From Verrucomicrobiia bacterium (GTDB taxonomy: Bacteria > Verrucomicrobiota > Verrucomicrobiia > Limisphaerales > UBA11358), in contig JARLJW010000024.1 of the NCBI GenBank assembly GCA_031290985.1, positions 1-42,558 of the forward strand: DNA of 42,558 nt, in the 5' to 3' direction. Numbering within the stretch: the stretch's first letter is position 1; each line of letters starts with the position of its first letter. The position numbers were made by a program, and so were the translations under genes. Below are positions 34,378 to 42,558 of the stretch, piece after piece. The notes below the pieces were generated by a model that saw nothing but the letters and a program-made list of their open reading frames with translations, searched no databases and was not told the DNA's origin.

Positions 34378-35043
34378 TCAGGCACCATCGCTCCAAGCGA
34401 GCCCTGCGGGCAAGGTAAATCCGGCATATTCGATGTGCAGCACCCGGCGCTGTCGGAGGCCCGCCGACCGGCCGGAGGCGTGCAACAACAGCGGGCGCAT
34501 CAGCATCACGTCACCGGCTGAGACCCGGCATGTCTGCTCCGGATGCTGTCCGCGCAATTCCTCTATTTCCAAGGCGGCCAGGCGGCCGTATTTATGGGTG
34601 CCGGCCAGCACACACAGGGCACCATTGGTTTCATCGCTGTCATCCAGATGCACCCGGATGGTCAGCATGTTTTGTAAATATTCAACCGGCGGCTGGACAT
34701 GCGGGATGCCCTCTTTGACGCTCCAGGCGGTAAACCCCGGCGACTCGATCTTTTCTTTGACGGCTATGGTCAGATCTTGATGCCACGGCACGAGCCAGTT
34801 CGCCTCCGCCGTCTTGTTGAAATAAATTGCGCGGACCGGGCGCGGCTCCGCCGGCAGATGCGGTCGCACCAGTTCAACCATCTTGGTCGAACGTGCAAAG
34901 CGGGCCACGGCCGGTTCCGCCAGCAGCCCACGCCGCCCGGCGCCATCGACCGGGCCCACAGCCATGGTCAACTGCTGAATTTCATCCCCCGACAGGACTT
35001 TGGGGAGGATGGCGAATCCGTGCTGTTCAAGATGTTGATTCAT
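34378..35043 (-). CDS. Phytanoyl-CoA dioxygenase (PhyH)-family oxygenase
   Basis: A 221-residue non-haem Fe(II)/2-oxoglutarate oxygenase of the PhyH family. The iron site is visible: H88 and D90 in WHQDL, and distal H188 in RPLLLHASG, with a 2-oxoglutarate-binding Arg expected a few residues after H188 (R192 or later). LTIRVHLDDSDETNGALCVLAGTHKYG is the usual PhyH core strand. Bacterial members hydroxylate small molecules such as ectoine or natural-product intermediates; no such cluster is nearby and the substrate is unknown. It lies on the minus strand, 105 bases upstream of the degenerate kinase gene. No signal peptide is present. Confidence 0.88.
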   Translation of the reverse strand: MNQHLEQHGFAILPKVLSGDEIQQLTMAVGPVDGAGRRGLLAEPAVARFARSTKMVELVRPHLPAEPRPVRAIYFNKTAEANWLVPWHQDLTIAVKEKIESPGFTAWSVKEGIPHVQPPVEYLQNMLTIRVHLDDSDETNGALCVLAGTHKYGRLAALEIEELRGQHPEQTCRVSAGDVMLMRPLLLHASGRSAGLRQRRVLHIEYAGFTLPAGLAWSDGA

Positions 35044-35143
35044 CCGGCAGCAAAATAGCCCGGATTTCTAAAAAATCACCGTCGTTTTCACCGTCACAAA
35101 AACGTTTCATGGCATTTTCCGATGTTTGAACTAAATTGGCGGC

Positions 35144-35941
35144 TTGAAAAAATGCTTTTCGGCGTTGTCGGCCGCTCTGGTGATATTGTGCCTCACCTCC
35201 ACCGGGAAAGGCGCGGACATCACCACCAATGCCGCCGCCGCGGAGCCGTTTGACTACGCCCAGCCGGCGCTGCTGACCGGAATCGTCTACGAGGCCGGGT
35301 CGGGCCACAAAAAAGTCCTCTTCAAATTTCAACGCGTGGCGACACGGTCCGGGTCAACGGTTCATGTCGAGCGCAAATTCCTCCTTCCCGACGGCGCCGC
35401 CGCCGCCACGGAAAACATCGTTTATGAATCCGGCCAGATGGTTTCCTGTGAAATGAAGGAGCTGCAGGCGGACCTGTGGGGAAGCATCCTGATCAAGGGT
35501 GATTCCCATAAACCCGCGCGCCAAAAAATCATCATCAGTCACGGCCGTGGTGGTGACACGAAAAAGCCCGGCACCAGCGACGACCTTTCCAGGGACACTT
35601 TGATTGACGACACCATTTATCCCTTCATCGTGGCTCATTGGGATGACCTCATGCGGGACGGTTCCGTTAAGTTCCGCTTCGTGTCCTTGGAATGGGAGAA
35701 AACCTTTGGATTCAAATTATCAAAGTCGGACGAATCCTTCCGGGACAGAACCCAGGTGGTGACGATAAAAATGGAATCGACCAACCTATTGGTGGCGCGG
35801 TTCATGAACCCCGTCTATTTCACCCTGGAAAAGAACGACCCGCACCGGATTGTCGAATATCTCGGGCGCACCACGCCCCGGGTCAAGAACGGGAAATCCT
35901 GGAAATATCTGGATGCGGATACCGTGTTTGACTGGAAATAA
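35144..35941 (+). CDS. Exported protein of unknown function
   Basis: A 265-residue protein starting with a clear signal peptide (MKKCFSALSAALVILCLTSTGKGA) from a TTG codon at 35144. The mature part is strand-rich and acidic or basic in blocks: VERKFLLPDGAAAATENIVYESGQMVS, DDTIYPFIVAHWDDLMRDGSVKFRFVSLEW, then VVTIKMESTNLLVARFMNPVYFTLEKNDPHRIVEYLGRT. The order of strands and the closing IVEYLGRTTPR segment recall DUF3108-like periplasmic proteins, but that is a weak resemblance. No catalytic residues can be named. It is separated from neighbours by 100-130 bases and appears to be a single gene. Confidence 0.65.
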   Translation: MKKCFSALSAALVILCLTSTGKGADITTNAAAAEPFDYAQPALLTGIVYEAGSGHKKVLFKFQRVATRSGSTVHVERKFLLPDGAAAATENIVYESGQMVSCEMKELQADLWGSILIKGDSHKPARQKIIISHGRGGDTKKPGTSDDLSRDTLIDDTIYPFIVAHWDDLMRDGSVKFRFVSLEWEKTFGFKLSKSDESFRDRTQVVTIKMESTNLLVARFMNPVYFTLEKNDPHRIVEYLGRTTPRVKNGKSWKYLDADTVFDWK

Positions 35942-36074
35942 TCCTCCGGCCGGCCCAAGGCGTGAACCGCCGATGATGGTTGACAATTCCGCTGAAGTTG
36001 GACAATAACATGCCGAACCCGGCACATTTTAACCTGCGCCTATTACTTGTCCCAGAAATCAACAACTCCCTTTT

Positions 36075-37901
36075 ATGACCATCAATTCCCCACAACTTCA
36101 TCCTGCCAGCACTGCCGCCCGACCGCTCCGGCTCGCCATCCTGCTGGCGGGAATCTGTTTCGTGCCGGCCAATTTGCCGGCCAGTCCGGCTTCCGATGCC
36201 GATGCGTTGCTGGCCAAAATGACCCTCGATGAAAAGATCGGGCAGATGGTGCAGGTCGATTCCGGCGCACTCAAGGACAAGGCCGATGTCCAAAAATATT
36301 TTCTCGGCTCGGTATTGAGCGGCGGCAACTCCGACCCGGCGGACAACCGGCCGGAAACCTGGTTGAAGCTGGTGGAAGATTTCAAGGCGCAGGCGTTGCA
36401 GACGCGGTTGAAGATTCCCCTGCTCTACGGCATTGACGCCGTCCATGGCCACAACAACATCCTTGGCGCGGTTATTTTTCCGCATCACGTCGGCTTGGGG
36501 GCCATGCACAATCCGGCGCTGGTGGAGAAGGCTGAACGCGTGACCGCCGAGGAAGTGGCGGGCACCGGCATCAACTGGGCCTTCGCACCGTGCATTGCGG
36601 TTTCGCGCGACATCCGCTGGGGACGGAGCTATGAAAGCTTCGGCCCGTCCACGGCAGAGGTTGCCAAAAACGGCGCGGCGGGCGTCAAAGGCTTCCAAGG
36701 CAGCCATCTGGGGAAAAATTCCGTGCTGGCCTGCGCCAAGCATTTCGCCGGTGACGGCGGAACGGAGAATGGCAAGGATGAGGGCGACACCGTCTGCGAT
36801 GAGGCGACCTTCCGGAAATTGTACCTGGCGCCGTATGCCGCAGCCATCAAGGCCGGAGCGGGTTCCATCATGGTTTCGTTCAGCAGTTGGAACGGGCAGA
36901 AGATGCACGGCAACAAATACCTGCTGACGGACGTGCTCAAGGGGGAAATGGGTTTTCAAGGTTTTCTGGTCTCCGACTGGGCGGCCATCGACCAGCTCGG
37001 GCCGGATTACCAAAGCGATATTCAAACCTCCATCAATGCGGGCTTGGACATGGTCATGATTCCGGCCGGCCCCGGTGAAGGGCACAACTACGCGGAATTT
37101 ATCGCTGACCTCAAGGCCCTGGTGGCGGCCGGGAAAGTTCCCGAGGCGCGCATCAACGACGCCACGCGCCGCATTCTCACGGTGAAGTACCAGATGGGGC
37201 TGTTCGACCGCCCGGCCACTGACCCTGTGCTCACGCAAAGCATCGGCTCGGACGCCCACCGTCAGGTTGCCCGCGAATGCGTGCGCGAATCCTTGGTGCT
37301 CCTCAAAAATTCCGGCCATGTTTTGCCCTTGAAGAAAAACCTCAAGCATATCGCCGTGGTGGGCCAGGCGGCGGCTGACCTCGGCATCCAGTGCGGCGGC
37401 TGGACGATTGACTGGCAGGGCAAGACCGGCGCGGTGACCACTGGCGGCACCACGTTGTTGGCCGCCGTCAAGCTGGCCGCAGGCGCCGATACGGAAGTCA
37501 CGTTCTCCGCCGACGGCCGGGATTTGAAAGGCGCCGACGTCATCATCGTGGCGGTTGGCGAGCAACCTTACGCCGAAATGAAAGGTGACCGGCAGGATTT
37601 GAGCCTGCCGGCGGCGGACGCACAATTGATCGCCGGCGCGAAGTCTGCCGGGGTCCCGGTCGTGACCGTGCTCTATTCCGGCCGGCCGCTGGTGCTGGGT
37701 GCGGCACTTGATCAAAGCGACGCCTTTCTCGCCGCGTGGCTCCCCGGCACGGAAGGTGAAGGTCTGGCTGACGTCCTGTTTGGAAAATCCGCCCCGCGCG
37801 GCAAGCTGCCCCGCCTGTGGCCGGCTGATCACGGGCAACTGTCCGTTGACCATCTCACTGGCCAGCCACTTTTCCCCGCTGGGTTCGGCCTGACATACTA
37901 A
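36075..37901 (+). CDS. Exported GH3-family glycoside hydrolase (beta-glucosidase type)
   Basis: A 608-residue glycosidase. A signal peptide-like start (LRLAILLAGICFVPANLPAS) is followed by the GH3 N-terminal barrel: MTLDEKIGQMVQVD, IPLLYGIDAVHGHNNILGA, RDIRWGRSYESFGP, CAKHFAGDGGTENGKDEG and the nucleophile D301 in LVSDWAAID. The GH3 C-terminal alpha/beta domain runs from about 395 (RESLVLLKNSGHVLPLKK, VIIVAVGEQPYAEMKGDRQDL) to the closing FPAGFGLTY. The fibronectin-like third domain found in many GH3 enzymes is absent. It releases beta-linked glucose from oligosaccharides; together with glgP it points to polysaccharide use. No polysaccharide-utilisation cluster surrounds it. Confidence 0.93.
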   Translation: MTINSPQLHPASTAARPLRLAILLAGICFVPANLPASPASDADALLAKMTLDEKIGQMVQVDSGALKDKADVQKYFLGSVLSGGNSDPADNRPETWLKLVEDFKAQALQTRLKIPLLYGIDAVHGHNNILGAVIFPHHVGLGAMHNPALVEKAERVTAEEVAGTGINWAFAPCIAVSRDIRWGRSYESFGPSTAEVAKNGAAGVKGFQGSHLGKNSVLACAKHFAGDGGTENGKDEGDTVCDEATFRKLYLAPYAAAIKAGAGSIMVSFSSWNGQKMHGNKYLLTDVLKGEMGFQGFLVSDWAAIDQLGPDYQSDIQTSINAGLDMVMIPAGPGEGHNYAEFIADLKALVAAGKVPEARINDATRRILTVKYQMGLFDRPATDPVLTQSIGSDAHRQVARECVRESLVLLKNSGHVLPLKKNLKHIAVVGQAAADLGIQCGGWTIDWQGKTGAVTTGGTTLLAAVKLAAGADTEVTFSADGRDLKGADVIIVAVGEQPYAEMKGDRQDLSLPAADAQLIAGAKSAGVPVVTVLYSGRPLVLGAALDQSDAFLAAWLPGTEGEGLADVLFGKSAPRGKLPRLWPADHGQLSVDHLTGQPLFPAGFGLTY

Positions 37902-37921
37902 TGCTTATCCAAAAGTAAAAA

Positions 37922-38263
37922 ATGGACAATGAGCATCCGGCTCACCCCTCCGCTTTGTCCGCTGCATGGGCGTGGCGATGCTGCTCGTCATGGCCAATCA
38001 CCTCAGGCGGCCGGCCTCCTGAGCAATCCGGGGTCTTGAATCTGACGCCACCAGCCACGGATCCCTTCCGCATCGCCATCAAGAAAACCAGTTCAAACAT
38101 CGTGCTGACCTGGCCGACGAACATCGTTTGCCGGGTGCAAGCCCGGACCAATTTGCTGTCTTCCGGAACCGGCAGCCCCTGGTCCTCGCTCGCCACCAGC
38201 ACCAACCAGATGCAGATCACCCCTACGGCGGCTGGCGGGTATTAACGGCTGGTTTCACCCTGA
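37922..38263 (+). pseudogene. Decayed fragment of an exported protein
   Basis: The only readable part is a C-terminal domain: PFRIAIKKTSSNIVLTWPTNIVCRVQARTNLLSS, then a tail ending AGGY. This is the pattern of verrucomicrobial surface proteins that end in FYRL-type tails. The frame stops at TAA (38243-38245), and in the same frame RLVSP and TGA follow (38246-38263), so TAC to TAA probably truncated the end. In another frame MGVAMLLVMANHLRRPAS looks like the remnant of a signal segment, implying a frameshift near the start. It is too short for a complete gene and is taken as a relic. Confidence 0.6.
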
Positions 38264-38311
38264 TCTCCGAATTTTATTTTCCACCGTCGGCGGACGAAAT
38301 ACAGTACCGGT

Positions 38312-39055
38312 ATGACAACGGTGGCGGGCCACCTCAAACCGTGGCTCAACAAAGGTCTCGGCCTGTTTTATCCTGAAGTCTGCCAGCTTTGCCAGGCCGA
38401 GCGGGCGGTGGCGGACGATGGCTTCGTCGGCCCGCAATGCTGGTCGCAGGTGCGCTTCATCCGGGCACCGTTTTGCGACCGTTGCGGCCTGCCCTTCCAA
38501 GGTGATTTGACAACCCAATTCGAATGCACAAACTGCCGTGAGCTGAATTTCTATTTCAGCTCCGCCCGTTCGGCGGTGGTTGCCAAAACCGTCGTGCTTG
38601 AAGCCATCCACCGGTTCAAATACTCCCGCGCGCTGTGGTTTGAACCATTCCTGGCGGATCTGCTGCAACGCGAAGCGGCCCCGGTATTGCGCGGAGCCGG
38701 CTGGGATTTCATCGTGCCGGTGCCGTTGCATCCCCTGAAACAACGGGAACGGGAATTCAATCAGGCCGGCATCCTGGCCGGGCATCTCAGCCGGGCCACG
38801 AACATCCCGTTAAACACACAGTTGCTCCAACGCATCACGCCCACCGCCACACAGACCCGGCTCAAGCGCGACCAGCGGGCGGCCAATATGAATGGCGCCT
38901 TTGCGCTGCGCCAAGGGGCGGTTCCCGCAGGAAAACGCATTGTGCTGGTGGACGATGTCTTCACCACCGGCGCAACGACCAACGCCTGCGCCAAGGCCTT
39001 GCGCCGGGCCGGTGCCGCGGAGGTCTGTGTCTGGACGGTTGCACGCGGGCTGTGA
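38312..39055 (+). CDS. comF: ComF family protein (phosphoribosyltransferase-like)
   Basis: A 247-residue protein with a cysteine-rich N-terminus (C24, C27, C43, C55, C58, C72, C75; two zinc-ribbon sets) and a phosphoribosyltransferase domain: FIVPVPLHPLKQREREFNQAGILAGHLS, the TATQTRLKRDQRAANMNGAF block and the PRPP-binding loop IVLVDDVFTTGATTN. ComF homologues take part in DNA uptake for competence and in related processes; the PRTase domain lacks a proven reaction. The start codon ATG 38312 is preceded by noncoding sequence with a pseudogene remnant. The gene overlaps a possible accD GTG start by four bases, so the two are probably cotranscribed. Confidence 0.93.
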   Translation: MTTVAGHLKPWLNKGLGLFYPEVCQLCQAERAVADDGFVGPQCWSQVRFIRAPFCDRCGLPFQGDLTTQFECTNCRELNFYFSSARSAVVAKTVVLEAIHRFKYSRALWFEPFLADLLQREAAPVLRGAGWDFIVPVPLHPLKQREREFNQAGILAGHLSRATNIPLNTQLLQRITPTATQTRLKRDQRAANMNGAFALRQGAVPAGKRIVLVDDVFTTGATTNACAKALRRAGAAEVCVWTVARGL

Positions 39056-39075
39056 ATTGGCTATTCTTGTGTCCA

Positions 39076-40017
39076 ATGGATACCACTTCGTTCACGAAGA
39101 AGACAATTGGCGGCGTAACGCAGGTTGAACCGGCGTTGACGCCCCCGCCAATTCATTCCACCCAGACCACCTTCACCAAAAAGCCGACCCTCGGCACCGG
39201 CAAGTCACGGACCAAGAAACGTGATATTCCCGAGGGCTTGTGGACGAAATGCCCGTCCTGTGAAACGATGATTTTCGACAAGGAACTGGACGGCAATCTC
39301 CAAGTCTGTCCGAAATGTCAGCACCATTTCCCCATCGCCTCCCGCGAACGCATCCATTCCCTCGTCGAAACCTGCACCTTCGAGGAGATGGACGCAGAGA
39401 TGATCAGCGTGGATGTGCTGAAATTTGCCAGCTACAAAAGCAAGCTGGAGCGCGATCGCAAGGCCACCATGCTCCGAGACGCCGTCGTCACCGGCATCGG
39501 CAAAATCGGCAAGCATCAGGTCGGGCTCGGCGTGATCGATTTCCGGTTCATGGGGGGGTCGATGGGCTCGGTGGTGGGCGAAAAACTGACCCGCCTCATC
39601 GAACGCGCCACGGAAGGCCGCTGGCCGGTCATCATCATCTCCACCAGTGGCGGCGCGCGGATGCAGGAAGGCTGCCTGAGCCTCATGCAGATGGCCAAAA
39701 CGAGCGCGGCCCTCGCCTACCACGCGCAAGGCCGCCTGCCCTACCTCAGCTATCTGACGAACAACAGCTACGGCGGCGTCATGGCCAGCTATGCTGCGCT
39801 CGGCGACCTGATCCTCGGCGAACCAGGCGCAATGATCGGCTTCGCCGGACCGCGCGTCATCAAGGACACGACCCACGCCGACCTGCCGCCAGGCTTCCAA
39901 ACCGCCGAATTCCTGCTGGAACATGGTCTGATCGACGCCATCGTCCCGCGCAACGAGGCCAAGGACCGCCTGGTAAGCTATCTGGATTATTTCGCCAGCG
40001 GAAAGCTTGCTGCTTAG
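39076..40017 (+). CDS. accD: Acetyl-CoA carboxylase carboxyltransferase subunit beta
   Basis: A subunit of acetyl-CoA carboxylase that, with AccA, transfers the carboxyl group from biotin to acetyl-CoA in fatty-acid synthesis. From ATG 39076 it has 313 residues; a GTG at 39052, overlapping the comF stop, would add eight. A non-conserved Lys/Thr-rich N-terminus precedes the four-cysteine zinc ribbon CPSCETMIFDKELDGN then VCPKCQHHF, followed by the crotonase-like core: VIDFRFMGGSMGSVVGEK, IIISTSGGARMQEGCLSLMQMAK, NNSYGGVMASYAALGD and the ending FAGPRVIKDT. All are characteristic of AccD. The gene is 128 bases before glgP, with no terminator seen between. Confidence 0.95.
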   Translation: MDTTSFTKKTIGGVTQVEPALTPPPIHSTQTTFTKKPTLGTGKSRTKKRDIPEGLWTKCPSCETMIFDKELDGNLQVCPKCQHHFPIASRERIHSLVETCTFEEMDAEMISVDVLKFASYKSKLERDRKATMLRDAVVTGIGKIGKHQVGLGVIDFRFMGGSMGSVVGEKLTRLIERATEGRWPVIIISTSGGARMQEGCLSLMQMAKTSAALAYHAQGRLPYLSYLTNNSYGGVMASYAALGDLILGEPGAMIGFAGPRVIKDTTHADLPPGFQTAEFLLEHGLIDAIVPRNEAKDRLVSYLDYFASGKLAA

Positions 40018-40145
40018 CCCCTCATGGCCGCCGGCATGAAAATGCGGCGGCGGACGCTCGGAAATTTGATTGCGGTTGTCGCCCCCAGAAATTAGCCTCA
40101 GACCTGCTTCTGGCAAGGAGCCGGCAGTAAATTAAAAATTTCAAT

Positions 40146-42320
40146 ATGACGAAGAAACCATTGACGGGTGCGGAATTAAACGAACTGGTTGCCGGCCTGA
40201 ACAAGCTGTCGCGCAACCTGTGGTGGTGCTGGAACCAGGAGGCTCAGGACCTTTTTTACAAGCTCTCGCCCCGCGGCTGGCAGAACATGTTTCACAATCC
40301 CGTGGCCGTGCTCCGGGAAGTTTCGGAATACGAACTGCGCGTCCACCTGCAGAACCCCGAGTTCGCCGAGGGCGTCAAGTCCGTGTTGAAGGAATTTAAT
40401 GCGTATCTCCATGATACCGGCACCTGGTGCCATAAACACGCGGCGCAACTCCACAAAAATCCCGTCGCCTATTTCTCCGCCGAATTTGGCTTCCACGAAT
40501 CGCTGCCCATCTCGGCCGGCGGCCTCGGCATCCTCGCGGGCGACCATGCCAAATCCGCCAGCGACCTCGGCCTCGGCCTCGTCGGCATCGGCCTCTTCTA
40601 TCGCGAAGGCTATTTCCAGCAGTCCATCGATTCCAACAACTGGCAGACCGAGTTTTACAACCCCGTTGATCCCCTCAACGTCCCGCTCGAACCCGTGCTC
40701 GACCCCGACGGCAGCCGGCTCGTTTGCAGCGTCGAAATCGGCATGAATGCCGTCGACTTCCAGGTCTGGCGGGTCAACGTCGGCCGCGTGCCCGTCTATC
40801 TGCTCGACACCAACCTGCAGCAGAATGAACAGCATTTCCGCGACCTCACCACGCGCGTGTACGGCGGCGACAGCACCACGCGCATCATGCAGGAGATCCT
40901 GCTCGGCATCGGCGGCGTCCGGCTGCTGCGCACGCTCGGCATCGAGCCGTCCACGTTCCACATGAACGAGGGCCACGCCGCCTTCCTCACCCTCGAACTG
41001 ATCCGGGAAAAGATCGTCGCCGGCAAAAAATTTGACGAGGCGCTCGCGCTCACCAAGCACGAATGCCTGTTCACCACCCACACGCCCGTCGAGGCCGGCC
41101 ACGACCGTTTCAGCCCCGACCTGTTGAATTACGCCATGCAGCGCTACCTGTCGCTGCTGCCCGTCAAATTCGCCGACATCGTGGCGCTCGGCCGGGTCGA
41201 GCCGGAAAACGCGCAGGAACTATTCTGCATGACCGTCCTGGCCCTCAAGCTCTCCCGCGCCGCCAACGGCGTCAGCGAGCTCCACGGCCAGATCAGCCGC
41301 GAAATGTGGCAGCACCTCTACAACGTCCCCGTCGAAAAAGTCCCCATCGGCCACATCACCAACGGCATCCACCTCCTCGGCTGGATGAAGGGGCCCGTCC
41401 GCCAGTTCTGGCGCAAAAAACTCACCGAGAGCAGCAACGGCGAGGCCAAATTGTTCCGCGAAAAATACGGCAACGACTGGGCCTCCGCCATCAACCACGC
41501 CGACTTCTGGGAAAAAATGACCGACCCCGAATTCGTCTCCGACGAGGAGCTTTGGGCCCTCCGTTACAAGCTGCGCCGCGAACTCATCGAGTTCGCCCGC
41601 CGCCGCCTGCTCCTCCAAAACCAGCGCCTCACCCAGGGCGATTACATCCGCTTCGACCACCTGCTCAACCCCGATGCGCTCACCATCGGCTTTGCCCGCC
41701 GCTTTGCCACCTACAAACGCGCCCCGCTCATCTTCCAGCAGTTCGAGAACATCGTGAAACTCGCCCACGATAAACAGCGTCCCGTCCAGTTCATATTCGC
41801 CGGCAAGGCCCACCCGCGCGACAACGACGGCAAACGCTTCATCCAGCAGATCATCCACCTCAGCAAACACAGCGAACTGACCGGCAACCTCGTGTTCTTG
41901 GAAAACTACGACATCCACGTCGCGCGGCAGATGGTCGCCGGTTGCGACATCTGGCTGAACAACCCCCGCCGCCCGCTCGAAGCCTCCGGCACCAGCGGCA
42001 TGAAAGCCAGTTGCCACGGCTGCCTCGGCTTCAGCATCATGGACGGCTGGTGGCGCGAAGGCTACGACGGCACCAACGGCTTCGCCATCGGTGCCGACTC
42101 CCATTCCTCCGACGTCGCCGAACAGGACCGCGTGGATAGCGCCAACCTGTACCAGACCCTCACCCAGCAGATTGTGCCCATGTACTTCAACCGCGATGCC
42201 CAAGGCATCCCGCGCGAATGGATCAAGCGCATCCGCCGCAGCATGGCCACGCTCGTGCCGCAATTCACCACCGACCGCATGGTCAAGGAATATACCAACA
42301 AGTACTACCTCACGAAGTGA
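40146..42320 (+). CDS. glgP: Alpha-glucan phosphorylase, short form (GT35)
   Basis: A 724-residue phosphorylase that cuts alpha-1,4-glucan with phosphate to release glucose-1-phosphate. It lacks the long N-terminus of classical enzymes and belongs to the short TIGR02094 type: LSRNLWWCWNQEAQDLFYKLSP near 22-43, VAYFSAEFGFHESLPISAGGLGILAGDHAKSASDLGL, FHMNEGHAAFL, IGHITNGIHLLGWM and the PLP lysine K620 in EASGTSGMKAS. A typical internal segment NPDALTIGFARRFATYKRAPL supports the GT35 call. It starts from an A/T-rich leader (no Shine-Dalgarno) and ends at a terminator, so it is probably a single gene. It supplies sugar phosphate for glycolysis feeding pyruvate oxidoreductase. Confidence 0.96.
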   Translation: MTKKPLTGAELNELVAGLNKLSRNLWWCWNQEAQDLFYKLSPRGWQNMFHNPVAVLREVSEYELRVHLQNPEFAEGVKSVLKEFNAYLHDTGTWCHKHAAQLHKNPVAYFSAEFGFHESLPISAGGLGILAGDHAKSASDLGLGLVGIGLFYREGYFQQSIDSNNWQTEFYNPVDPLNVPLEPVLDPDGSRLVCSVEIGMNAVDFQVWRVNVGRVPVYLLDTNLQQNEQHFRDLTTRVYGGDSTTRIMQEILLGIGGVRLLRTLGIEPSTFHMNEGHAAFLTLELIREKIVAGKKFDEALALTKHECLFTTHTPVEAGHDRFSPDLLNYAMQRYLSLLPVKFADIVALGRVEPENAQELFCMTVLALKLSRAANGVSELHGQISREMWQHLYNVPVEKVPIGHITNGIHLLGWMKGPVRQFWRKKLTESSNGEAKLFREKYGNDWASAINHADFWEKMTDPEFVSDEELWALRYKLRRELIEFARRRLLLQNQRLTQGDYIRFDHLLNPDALTIGFARRFATYKRAPLIFQQFENIVKLAHDKQRPVQFIFAGKAHPRDNDGKRFIQQIIHLSKHSELTGNLVFLENYDIHVARQMVAGCDIWLNNPRRPLEASGTSGMKASCHGCLGFSIMDGWWREGYDGTNGFAIGADSHSSDVAEQDRVDSANLYQTLTQQIVPMYFNRDAQGIPREWIKRIRRSMATLVPQFTTDRMVKEYTNKYYLTK

Positions 42321-42343
42321 AGTAAGACCATATTTCCGAACCA

Positions 42344-42373
42344 AGGCGGACGGCCAACCGTCCGCCTTTTTTA
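42344..42373 (+). terminator. Intrinsic terminator of glgP
   Basis: AGGCGGACGG (42344-42353) and CCGTCCGCCT (42358-42367) form a perfect 10-bp stem with a CCAA loop, followed by a run of T to 42372. It lies 23 bases after the stop codon. Confidence 0.94.
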
Positions 42374-42379
42374 TTTTCG

Positions 42380-42549
42380 TGGCCGTACGCCAGTGGTGGC
42401 CGTACGCCAGTACCGCCCACGCGCCAGCGTGTTTTGGACTGCGGTGGCAGAGCGCAGCGGCGACACCGCTTTCGCCTGCAACCAAAACATCCTTGCCAAA
42501 AAAACCACGCGGCCATCCTCGCCCCGGCCCCCGATGGCCGTACGCCAGT
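42380..42549. repeat. Short direct repeats TGGCCGTACGCCAGT (three copies) and surrounding repeat-like DNA
   Basis: The 15-base unit TGGCCGTACGCCAGT occurs at 42380-42394, 42397-42411 and 42535-42549, and a partial TACGCCA follows at the window edge. Between copies 2 and 3 lies GC-rich sequence with GGTGGCAGAGCGCAGCGGCG, a pattern seen in intergenic repeats of this phylum (from memory). Each unit is centred on CGTACG. No gene is seen here. Confidence 0.7.
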
Positions 42550-42558
42550 ACTACGCCA

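Noticed and set aside
35883..37853. Long minus-strand open frame of 656 codons opposite the GH3 gene
   Set aside because: Antisense shadow of a well-matched GH3 gene, with no recognisable motifs.

Overview
The window looks like a chromosomal segment of a Verrucomicrobiota bacterium, probably of the Pedosphaera/Limisphaerales type. This is inferred from gene content and style: diaminopimelate aminotransferase (DapL) lysine route, futalosine menaquinone gene mqnD, a divergent membrane pyrophosphatase, many GC-rich genes with A/T-rich leaders lacking Shine-Dalgarno sequences, and numerous short hairpin repeats between genes. No rRNA, tRNA, CRISPR array, transposase or integrase was seen. Most genes are housekeeping or central metabolism, with small accessory islands between them.

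Left part (1-9.7 kb). A SAM-I riboswitch with its own terminator controls an operon of a threonine-synthase-like PLP enzyme, a DUF2185 protein, a ThiS/MoaD-type sulfur carrier ending in Gly-Gly, and a small NIL-domain protein. This is the best candidate for an undescribed system: a protein-thiocarboxylate route to homocysteine/methionine built on a threonine-synthase fold. It is followed by a receiver-HDOD regulator (+). A minus-strand series then holds dapL, an RmlD-like reductase, a RelE/ParE toxin-antitoxin pair, an N-carbamoylputrescine amidase and a Ser/Thr kinase. A HU-like histone-like gene is read divergently.

Middle (9.7-20.7 kb). A CHASE2 adenylate/guanylate cyclase, a FecR-domain beta-helix surface protein and an outer-membrane barrel lie in a row and look like one envelope-sensing unit. 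gltX follows. Just behind it sits a second toxin-antitoxin pair bracketed by a duplicated, diverged copy of the last 38 codons of gltX, a footprint of insertion or recombination at a coding-gene 3' end. Then come a DUF3592 membrane protein and a minus-strand mqnD/lactonase pair. A 786-base gene-poor stretch follows, with a large imperfect inverted repeat.

Right part (20.7-42.6 kb). An operon of ADP-forming acyl-CoA ligase fused to GNAT, pyruvate:ferredoxin oxidoreductase and a dihydroorotate-dehydrogenase-like protein converts pyruvate to acetyl-CoA and acetate with ATP gain. A COG0731-like radical SAM gene lies on the minus strand. Adenylate kinase, a divergent K+-independent-type proton pyrophosphatase and a GNAT protein follow. 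A second, degenerate Ser/Thr kinase and a PhyH-type oxygenase are on the minus strand. The end holds an exported unknown protein, a GH3 glycosidase, a decayed exported-protein fragment, comF, accD and a short-form alpha-glucan phosphorylase, then a terminator and a short repeat cluster.
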